This document shows, in pieces, positions 1 through 9,447 of a stretch of 32,381 bases of DNA; the first letter of the stretch is position 1, and every line of letters starts with the position of its first letter. The stretch lies in contig FLMG01001932.1 in the NCBI GenBank assembly GCA_900088475.1, positions 722 to 33,102 on the forward strand. Direction: 5' to 3'. The position numbers and the translations under genes are program-made. The stretch comes from Hyphochytrium catenoides (Eukaryota; Sar; Hyphochytriomycetes; Hyphochytriales; Hyphochytriaceae). The notes below the pieces were generated by a model. The model was not told the DNA's origin and did not search any database. It saw only the letters and a list, made by a program, of their open reading frames with translations.

Positions 1-62
1 CTCTCTCTCTCTCTTCCCCTCTGCGTCTGTCTCTCTCTGCGTTTGTCTCTCTCTTTCTCTCG
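1..62. repeat. CT-rich microsatellite at the left edge
   Basis: Nearly pure pyrimidine, mostly CT dinucleotides interrupted by short CTGCG and GTTT steps. It runs off the left edge, so its full length is unknown. It lies upstream of the membrane-protein exon and could be in an intron or a 5' region of that gene. Confidence 0.85.
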
Positions 63-240
63 TTCTGTGTCTCGCTTCCTCTCGACCTTGAAATTGAAAA
101 GAGCACCGCCCCACTCTAGACCCTGCTACGTTCTTAGTTTGTATTCATTGACTCTCGGTCCATACCACTAGACAGCGATCTCCACGTCATTTGTTAACTG
201 GTGACTTCTGTTTTCGTCGCTCTGTGTCTTGTTTGCTTAG

Positions 241-476
241 GCGTCTTCGTCGTCGCCCTCCACACTTTTCTCACCGATGTTCTACCTGCTCGGAGCCGCA
301 TTCTTACCCAGACGGTGGGTACACAAGAGGCCAACAAGACCCTGGCGACCATCAGAGAAGCGCACAAGTTCCTTATCGCCTGCTGTGCTGCCATTCTCGG
401 CCTTCAAGCCTTGGCACCGAGTGGAGGGGCAGGAGGAACTGCATCTCTGAAAGAGGAGAAGAAGAAGAAGAAGTGA
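241..476 (+). CDS. Terminal exon of an unidentified membrane protein (5' part not found)
   Basis: I do not recognise the family. A pyrimidine-rich tract ends in a good 3' splice site (TTGCTTAG, 239-240), and the frame after it is open for 77 codons to TGA at 474-476. There is no in-frame ATG and an in-frame stop lies at 195-197, so this should be a downstream exon rather than a whole gene. The peptide has a hydrophobic start (VFVVALHTFL), a hydrophilic stretch with an NKT sequon, a second hydrophobic segment (FLIACCAAILGLQALA), and a tail ending in five lysines. That tail satisfies the C-terminal KKXX pattern used for COPI retrieval to the ER, if it faces the cytosol. The other frame open over the same stretch (191-685) is Arg/Ser-rich and lacks an ATG, so I take it as a shadow. 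Confidence 0.35.
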
Positions 477-1030
477 AGCCAGAAAGCCTAACTCCCCGAA
501 GATCAAAGATTGAGCCATACAGAAATGTCTTCTCAGTAGACTTGACCCTGGCAGTAAGACTTAAAAGTTTTCTTGGCAAGCAAACGGCCAGTGACGAGAT
601 CAGAGAGTGGATGCTGGGACGGGAAGGTTCAAAGGCTATGAGGGAAGAGGTAATGCCTCGTTTTTTCCAATTGATAAGACTCTAATCAGACATCTGGTTC
701 ACTCTATTAACTAAATATGTGCAGCATTCACAGCTTCTTACATTGAATATGGAAAGGGAACGGTAATTGTTGCTCGCTTTGGAAGAAGGATGTGCCCTGC
801 CTAGATCTGTTGAAGGCATATATATCTATACATACATATATATATAGAGAGAGAGACGCTCTCCGACACTACGATAGGTCTTCAGGAGAGCCGAAGAGGC
901 TCATTGCCATAAGCAACCAAAATCAACTATATCCAAGCAAGTAGGCCTAAAAGTCTAAGAGAAGGAGAGAAGGAGTATGTACACAGAAATAAATGATCGC
1001 CTCCTTGGGCCCATGGAATGGACTGACTGT
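477..1030. other. Intergenic region between two converging genes
   Basis: No convincing gene. It should contain the 3' UTRs of the rightward membrane-protein exon and the leftward WW-domain gene. It includes a short TA/CA-rich run followed by GAGAGA at about 815-856. Confidence 0.5.
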
Positions 1031-4000
1031 CTAGGGGGAAGGCGGTTCCCATTGCGTCCTTCCTAACGTCTCGTTATAGTAGTAATATTGCCCAGTGGAA
1101 GAGTCCAACAAGCGGACCCATCCTCTGCCAACCTCGCCTTCTCCGGCGTCCTCCCTAGTCTGGCCTTCTATTTCAGTTGCTTCATCTACTACATCTACAT
1201 CACCTCCAGGCGCCTCCCACTGCAGTGACATCGGCAGAGATGTTAGTTGAGATACAGCGTGCAGTATGAAGACCCGTCGACCCCAAGAGAGAAAAGGTAC
1301 AAATATACTTAGGCGAGTAAAACAGAGAAATAAACAGACAGAGAGAGAGACAGGTAGAAGTTGGAAGACGTTACCTGTGTGATGTTCTTCTCTGGACAAT
1401 AGTAGTAGAAGCTCCCTGTGTCTTCGTCCCGGAGTCTGATCCAACGTTCTGTCTTCTTAAGATGAGGTACAAAGTTTTCAAGTTCTCTCTGTGTGCCTTT
1501 CTCGGTCGCATCGCTCCTCGCTCTGTCGTTGAGATCCAATGCATCTTGCGTCTTGGTGTACTGATCCTCAGTAATGACGCTGCAACCTGTCGGCCGGTCC
1601 CACTGCAGACAAAATTAGCTGATGAAGCTCTCTGGAGAGATGCCGACACGGACAGAAAACAGAATGCCTAGTAGACAGCAAATTGACAGGTGGAGGCATA
1701 CTAGCGCTCAGCATGTCATAGGAAAATCAGCGTAAACGACTCCAGGATAACGGCCCTTGAACAATCGCAAGGCATCAACCTCAAAACTACATAAAGGGAA
1801 GCGAAAGCGGGAGTGAGGGAGTACCGTCGTCTCCTCTGACTCTGGGCAGTAATAGTAGCTTTTTCCCGTCGAATCGTCCAAGAGCTCAACCCATATCTTT
1901 TGAGAGACATCTGAGATGTGGGTCATAGGTAAGACGGTGGTACTTTCTTCTCTTCTCTTCCTTTCATCTTCTTCCATTGCCTCGGATGGACTTGTGCTGC
2001 CTGCCCTGGGCATGGGGGAGGATGGCAAGAGAGGAGCTCGTTCTTCTGCTGTTGCACTACTTTCTTCCTTCTCCCTGAGGTCAGAGTGCTCTATGTGAGA
2101 CACTACCTCCATGGGAGTAGAGGACGGCGGTACCACACCGCCTCTGTGTCCCTCTTCAGTTGGTGTGATCAGGGGCATGCTCTCTTCGACCCTTTCCCTC
2201 TCTAGCCTTTCAGTGCTCTTTGATGGGCTCACACTGCTTACTACAGGCATCGTAGAGGAGGGGAGAAGAGGAGCGTTTTCTTCGCCATCTTCTCTATAAT
2301 GCTTTCTTTGTACCTCCTGCTGTGATGGGTGCAGGCTAGCCACGACTGGCATAGGAGAGAGCAGGTTACTCTCGTTCTCTTCAGAGATACGAGCCTCGTC
2401 ATTTCCTCCTCTCTCTTCATTCAGATTTTTCACCGCTACAGTGTCGAAGGAGAGTACAGGCAATACTTCTTCTTGATTCCCTCTTCCTGTCCTTTCAGGA
2501 AGTACTGCCGGACTCCTCGTGGCTTCTAGAAGTGGTTCTTTCTCTCTTTCTGTTGCTTCTTCACTCTCCGCTTCGTCTCGCACATGAGGGTTGATACTGC
2601 TACGAATGGGCATGGATGCAAATGTGAGGCCGGGTGATTGATCGTCACTCTTCGCCCCTCCGAATGTTGAAGAAGTGCTGGATGGCGCTCTTTCTGTCCC
2701 AGGAGAGAGGGGAGTGGTAACCTCACCGTCGGGAGGAGACAGCGAATTCGACCTTCCCTCTGTTTCAACCTTCGTTCTTCCTTGTCTTGTGACCGCCATT
2801 CTGAATTCAGCTGCCTCATCGTCACTGTGCCTCTCTTCACGCATTATAGAATCGTCCTTCTTTTCCGCTATTCTACTTCGTGCGGAGAGAGAGAGAGGCA
2901 GAGATTGAGAATCGGCGGAGTTGGAGGCTAGTTGGGCCTTAAGACTGTCATAATGCCTACTCCGATAAGCAGAAGCTGCAATGAGAAGGCTTTGTCTCTT
3001 CGCTGGGTCTGTGTGGCAGAGGAGTAGTAAAGGGAGAAGAACGAGCAGTTCCAGTCCCCCGATCTCATCTGCCACATAACTAAAGAAGAAAACAAATGAG
3101 GGGAGTGTAAAAGAAAAGTTACGAGCTGCGTTTGAATGGTGGTTGCAGAGAGGAAGGTAGAAATTTATCTTGAAAGAGAGACGGTGATGGAGGGCAAGTA
3201 AAGCAAATCAACTGTAGAGACAGAAAGCAACAGCTAATCGCAATACGTCCTATGTGAGGGAGAAGAGAGAAGCGAGTCTGGAAAGCGAAGAGAAAGTGGA
3301 GCCGTACTTTAGATACTCCGTAGCGGACAAGAAATCCATAGAGAAAAGGTCAGAATTCGTGGTGAAGTCCTCCAAACGGTACTTATCCCCATGCAAAATC
3401 CTCTCAACTATAGTAGCTACTCTTTGTTTCTGTCTTTCAGCTTCCTCGTCGTTGATATGACCCATACCGCGGTCATCAGGAATCTCTGGCACCTCCTATA
3501 AGAGAGAGGTGACATTGACCAGCGTGGGACAAGTAGGCAGAGTGGATGTGAGTAGAGCGGAAGGGACTGAAGGCCATAATTGCAAGCTGGCAACAAGCTA
3601 TCAAGTGAAGCACATCTTCTACAGAGAGAAGAAGGGGCATGAGCGAGCACAGGTGCGCAGATGCAGCGCTTATTCATACCGATAGAGAAGAGAAGGCACC
3701 CATTACGTCAGTCTTAGGGCTTTCGACGGGATCGAGGGGTGAAGGAGGGACAGAGGAAGACTGCGCTGATGAAGCCAAGTCCACGGCTGGCGAGACAGAT
3801 TGACGGTGAAGCCTCTCTTCCCATTCTTTGGCTTCCATCTCCCTTCTTTGCCGCTCCTCTTCTAGCTTCTGCCTTCTTCTTTCTCGTTCTATCTCTGCCT
3901 CCTTCTCGGCTTGTTTACGAAGCTCTTCAGCCCAAAGCCCACTTCCTCGCTGAAAAGAAAGACTTCTCGCTTCAAACGTCCGCGGACGAGCCCCAGATAG

Positions 4001-4964
4001 ATCTCTGACTTCCTCGACAGCGGAGGAACTGGTCGTTTCATTAGGCTTCGATGCCGTGTCCTACATTGGGAATGAGAGATCACTGAACAAGAGGCATGAT
4101 AGAGAAAGAAGGAAGAAATGCTCGGGACCAGAAACTTAGACTTGTGAGACCGAGACTAGATTAAGGCTGCTCCAAAAGGAAGTAGTGGCATGTCCAGAAA
4201 AGAAGTAGGTTGTCAAAGCAGTACTTCTTCTCACTTGCCTGTACGGGAGCACGCGGAGGAGCTGGAGGTAGGTTGCGGTTACTACTGGGCTCCTCTGTCT
4301 TTCCTGAATCGGTCGCTGTACTGACAAGAGGCTGTAATGTCGCTTCCGCTTCTTCCCTGCCCTTTAATACCTCGTCCTGAGGTGGCATAGGTGGCGTCGG
4401 CAGCACAGCATCTTTATGATGTGCAGCTATGTCGTCGTCTTCACCGGGCTTTAAAGTAGCTCCGCCCTGCATATCTGTGGCGTATGGAGATACAGCTTTT
4501 GGCAGAGATTGCTTGTCTTGAGATTCTATGTCAATCTTTGCCTCTCCTGCTGTTGGTCCCTTGGCTTCCAATCCAATCGCAGCACTTGCATTGCTTCCAA
4601 ACGAATGGGTTTTAGGTAGCAAAGGGAGCTCCTCCTCTTTTTGCTCTAGTATAGCCTCATGTAAATCGTGGTCTTTGCTGCCGTCAGTACTTGACAGCGC
4701 TGAATGTGCTTGGTCCCCTCTGTCGGTCTCTGAAATTCGATTGTCATGACCTAGTGTGCTTGGCTCTGCGTCAAACTCTTGTGGTGGTTCATGGTACCCT
4801 TTTACGACGCCCTTGCTTTTCTCTTCGTTTGAGTTGTGCTCGTTAGAAGTTTCTATAGGTATTATGGGCACTATCTGCTCCTCCTTTGACTGAAATGTTA
4901 ATGTCGGGCGACCTGCTCTGGCCCGTCTGCCACTAGGAGGTCGAGGTTTGCTTGCTAAGCTCAT
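1031..4964 (-). CDS. Three-WW-domain coiled-coil protein, six exons
   Basis: Proposed exons in transcript order: 4245-4964, 3680-4060, 3308-3495 (alternative end 3317), 1825-3079, 1375-1602, 1031-1219. The sum is 2961 nt, giving 986 residues and a TAG stop. The ATG at 4964 opens the longest frame. Residues 1-240 are polar and probably disordered, with a Pro-rich end. About 283-327 is a highly charged Glu/Arg coiled coil. About 431-470 looks helical and Leu-rich, and 480-820 is low-complexity Ser/Glu/Pro. Three WW domains end the protein, with tryptophan pairs at 826/849, 902/925 and 958/981 and the usual YYY core followed by W-x-x-P. WW domains bind proline-rich ligands, so a scaffold or adaptor role is an inference. 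The first-exon donor (CCC|GTACAG) and the exon 3/4 join are the weakest joins. I cannot assign an orthologue. Confidence 0.8.
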
Positions 4965-7019
4965 TGTTCTGTGCCACTATGACCGCAGATCCCAGTGATA
5001 AGGGTCACCCGACGTGGATACAATCCCGACCCTAATCCAAAAGCCCTCTTCCAGGCAGGTGCGAATGGAATGGTACCCAGCGCTTTCTAGGCACTGTCTT
5101 AAAACCTTCGCATGTACGTCGATGAAGCTTCAGATCAACCTTCGTCTGCAAACGAAGATCAAGCTTCGTCAGCAAAGGAAGGAAGTGCGCTGGCAGATGA
5201 TAGGAGTTCCTTGCTTTCTTGTGCTGTGCTTCTGATCTGTCAGCACTTTCGAAAGCAGCATCGCGGCGAAATGATGATAATTCGTTTCTAGAATGTAATA
5301 TTCCTTTTGAGAGTTTTGTATGTGTTGTAGTTCCACAGATATTATTGGGCCTAATCCGACGTTTATTCTCACAAGTCCACGTTTTACCCTCTTAACGGCT
5401 GAGTACCTCTAGCAAGAGGTAAAAATGGCTTTTTAGAGGTGTCAGATGGAACAAATCCAAGTATTTTGGGTCTTTTTTCTACATTATTACCGTTTCACAC
5501 TCGGCGACTCGTGTCGGACATAGTTCTAAGTTCTAACCGTTCCTACTAACAAAACCATGACTGTGAGAAAACCTAAGATGCTGATGAGAGAGAGAAAGAC
5601 TAATGGTTTATTAGGAAAGGGAAGAGGAAGATGTACTACTAATACCGGGCCTGCCCTCTGCTGCGGGACAATAGATAGGTTGTGATAGCGAAGAGCTTTA
5701 GGTCCAAAAGCCATCATTCACCAGGGTAACCTACGTATACTTGGAGGGAGAGGATAAGTGAACCTCTTTCGCTCTTCTCACCTCTCTTCGTGTGCTCTTT
5801 GGCCCACTGTTGACCGAGCCCAAGTTAGTAGGAAAGACTTGCTCTTTTTCCTCTCTTCTGCCATCTAAAACGCTTACTGTCGTTTCTCTTCTAGGGAACC
5901 AAAAAAGGCACAGACAGAAGCTGCTGCTGTGTCCCGCTTCTTCGCACTCCTTTGTAACATTGTCTCTTTTCATCGATACGTTGGGAATGTTTCCATCAAC
6001 CCAAAGGTCACGTCCCTATCAGAGTTTGGTAGTCCACACTCGCCACTCTTGATAACTTGCTTTTTTTGCTATTTAGCTGATAGTAGTAGTAGTCGAGACC
6101 TTGCATGTTCTACATATTGGCGATGGGATGGGCAATTGTCGCATCGCCGCGCGCTAATCTGTTCAATTCACATTGTCCAGACGATCTGCACTTCGGCTTA
6201 CTGCGCCAGAGTGTTCTTTCCTAGGCTTCTCTGTACATACCATTAGCGTACGAGAGAGACGGGTCTGGGGAAATCATTCCGGCAGGCTCTAAACGCTACA
6301 TCCTGTTACTCTCTCATCTCCAAATAGAGCTCTATTCGATGGCTTGACCAACTTATCTTCTTTATTAACTCCACACTTTATCTATAAAAGGTATAACAAA
6401 GAAGTATCCGCGCATCTTCTGGCTGTCATCAAACTTCTCTTTCTCCACTTCAGCTAGAGATGATAGATCATATTATGAAGGGACCAGTCATCCTCTGCTT
6501 TCTGCCCATCACACGGCGTTGACTCAAAAGGTAGTAGCGGATTCACTCTACCAGAAGGCTCGGGCTGGATTTAGATTCGGAGTTATAGCAGACGTCACTA
6601 CTGCTAATTGACTGGAGAGGCTAAGAAGCGAGTTCAACAGAGAGTAAAACGAGGAAGTTACCGCTAGCGTTCGGAGTCTTGCCGGAGATCTCTCTCGCAC
6701 TGTCCCTACGCTAGACAATGGTGGTCCTCTGGGGGCTTAGGTTTTCAGAATGGAAATGATGATCGACTGGACTCCTCTGGACAGACAGCTCACGTAAGAT
6801 CCCTTCTTTGAAGCCTGGTCTTTGCTAATCTACAAGGATCAAGAGCTTATTAGGAGCTTACCCCCTTACATAACTCTTTCTTTGTTTTCCTATTCTGCTT
6901 CTTGCCGGCACGTGATAGTCATTGCGACTTAGAGATGTAGGAAACAGGAAGCAAGTGATCGTTAACATCTTCAATAGCTTAGACTACTTAGTCTAAGGAG
7001 AACTCTTGACAAAACTTGC
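4965..7019. other. Upstream region of the WW gene, no convincing gene
   Basis: It should contain the promoter and 5' UTR of the leftward WW gene. Several short open frames exist on both strands (for example 5526-5717 and 5731-5973, minus), but none has family-like sequence or a supported splice pattern. I see no repeats or RNA genes that I can support here. Confidence 0.4.
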
Positions 7020-9090
7020 TGAGCACCTAATCACTGGAATCATTTGTTGCCATCATCTGTTACTTGGTTGCTAAAAGAAGAAGCTCAAGTCATCCATAAC
7101 ATCATTATGGCAATTAGCGAGGCAATCGATCGGCTGCACCAAGCCGCAGACCCACAATCTATCCTCAACAACATTCTCTCGTCGCTTCTACGCACAATGG
7201 CGTGGACATCAATCCTTCATCAGTAGTGCTGCACATAGACCAAGAGGTCGAGGATGCAATAGAGATAAGAAAGAGTAATATGCTGGACGAGGTTGGGGAG
7301 TTTGTGGTGGTAGTCAAAAGTCAGCAACAGGTAATAAAGGACCTGTGTTACGCTGGTTGGCCTTCCAGAGGTTAACCTGGAGACAGATGAAGCCCTTAGA
7401 AGTCCTTGTTCACACCAAAGGCACAAGCATCACATTGCTGAATGATTTATAAATGACATGGACAAATCGTAGCGGATTGTTGTTGTAACGGATGTGGAAA
7501 GGATCCGGCGGTCTTGCCTGCTGCGGGCAGTGGACCACCGGAATAAGATGACAGCATTAAAGAAGACGAAGAAGAAAAAAGTCATCATCTACAGCGACAG
7601 GGCGGTTAGCATCACTAAGGAGCCAGGGAGGTCCTCCGCCGCTGCGGAGGCAGCCCAACAATGCCCCGTTTTGAGCAACTATTTAGATTCATGTTATGGA
7701 TCCGCCAGGTTTCTTGATCAGGCGTCAGGATGGTTGTTATCACCTCTTGGAAGAAAGGGTAGTTCATTGAGAAGGAAGAGGCAGAAGGGAAGTACAGGCA
7801 ATACGCTTCACATCTTTGGTCGTAAGCAGGCCGCCGGAAGAGAGAAGGCGGAGAGTCTTCTATTATTGATAATCCAAAGTCGCCCATGGTAGTGGTTAGC
7901 CAAGATGATGATAATAAGCAGATAGTAATACTAGTAGATAGCTAATGATGCTCTGGTTGTTGCTCCAACGACCATGCTGACCTCCCTGTGCTTGCGGAAG
8001 GCCCGGCTACGAACTCACAAGCTGCCGCTACCAAGAAGTGCTTCGAGCCTGCTGCTGAGATCTCAGAAGAGATGCAGACCAGCATAATAAGAGTGCAGTG
8101 GAAAGCCAAGCATCAAGGAGGCAGCAGGCAGGCAGGCTCAAAATTGTGGGAGATGGGCGGGTGATCTTTGTCAGTGAGCCAAGCAATGAGCAGTGAGCTA
8201 ACCTCTTGGTCAATAACTACTGTGACGTAGTACTTGTACTAGGAACTGCACCACAGTGGCAGAGAGGCTATACAAATTGTGAATATTCCTAGCGATTGTG
8301 CCGCCATCGCTCTAAGAACTGTCCACAATGTTCAGAATGCAGGTTTGGCTCCCACCCAGCCCCAAGCCTGCGGTTGATGATACGTGTAGGCCTCTACGCC
8401 GTTTGCCCACCCACTGTACCGTATCTAACAGCCCAGGACCCACTCTCTCGAGGATAAAACCGTCGCCTTCCACTTTCTTGTTCAGCCCCCATCCAGTGAA
8501 ACATTCAACGCAAAGATTTGAGGCAACTTTGCCTTTCAGACCGGCATAGTTCTAAAGGCTTTGCAGGAGGACTGTGAGGAAAGATGATTTGGAAAAAATA
8601 CTATCCCGTTTCTTTCCTTTCTGTTCGTTCCCCTGATGACCCCCTGGATAACTACAGAAGAAAAGGCCCAGAATGCTGTTGTTGGTTTCATGGCAGACGT
8701 TTCTCAAGCTGTGAAACGGACGAAGGGAAGAGAAAGATGCTGTACCTTTCAGCGAGAATTCGCCGACCATTAAGAGCATGGTAAACGGATGGGCAGGCTG
8801 CTGGTGGAGATGGATAGGAAAGCTTTGTGCTGGCAGCAGGTGAACTCTGCTGTGGACAGGAAGATACAGCAGCCTTGCAGCCAAGAAAGGTGGGCGGCTA
8901 CCTGTCCTCTGTTTCCTGCTGCTAAGGATAGCGGAAAGAAGCAACAGGTGGAATTATCCGGAGATCGGTTACAGCGGACCCTTGGAAGGGAAAAACACCT
9001 TCCCAACGTTGTGAGGAGTACCAAGGAGGAGACATGGATTGACGGGTTTTCTTCTCGTCACATTTGTCTTCGCCTTTCTTAATCGATTAA
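7020..9090. other. Region of coding-looking fragments, unresolved gene or decayed gene
   Basis: Several stretches read like natural protein but are short and lie in different frames. Examples on the plus strand: 7119-7330, ending at a GTAATA donor and containing GEFVVVVKSQQQ; 8242-8348, containing EAIQIVNIPSDCAAIALRTV; 8644-8740, containing NAVVGFMADVSQAVKR; and a 97-codon ATG frame at 8789-9082. On the minus strand, 7615-7887 is a 90-codon ATG frame. I could not connect them in phase: the candidate intron at 7331-7368 would be only 38 nt, and other joins create stops. This may be an intron-rich gene that I failed to resolve, two opposed genes, or a pseudogene. No function is assigned. Confidence 0.25.
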
Positions 9091-9447
9091 AAGTAGAAGG
9101 TGAGGAAGAGGTGGAGGAGGGACGGCAGGCAATGTGAATTTGGGGAGGGATGGGCCTCTGTGTGCCGATGGCAGTACCGATGGCACTGACGCCTCCTCCT
9201 CATTAGTCCGTTCGGCGGAAAGCAGCGGAGATGTGCAGAAGTAGCGGAGGCGGAGCAGGCGGTTCAAGACAGTTTGTCTTTGCCTGGTGCTCTCTCCTTC
9301 ATCTCCCAGATTGAAAAAATCACGGCGCCGGTCAGGTCGTCGAGTATTTGAATATTCCAACCTTGGGTGAACTGTAGCGCTTTTCGTTGACTGACTGAAC
9401 AGCTGTTGCCTTATTGACGCCAAGCGCCTTCGTAAATTATAGCCAAA
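9091..9447. promoter_or_regulatory. 5' flank and leader of the MFS transporter gene
   Basis: No gene of its own. It leads into the ATG at 9448, which sits in a favourable context (A-rich, purine at -3, G at +4). No TATA box or other element can be named with confidence. Confidence 0.35.

Noticed and set aside
191-685. 164-codon plus-strand frame over the left-edge exon
   Set aside because: It starts at TTG, is Arg/Ser-rich in the way antisense or shifted frames are, and ignores the good 3' splice site at 240.
5697-5973. Possible two-exon small gene on the minus strand starting at ATG 5973 or 5864
   Set aside because: The intron would be about 50 nt, two alternative frames give different short peptides, and neither resembles a known family.
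8490-8700. TGA reassigned to a sense codon, suggested by two TGA interruptions in a plus-strand frame
   Set aside because: The MFS gene ends in TGA right where the family's C-terminus should end, a TAG stop also interrupts the neighbouring fragment, and all confident genes use TGG for Trp.
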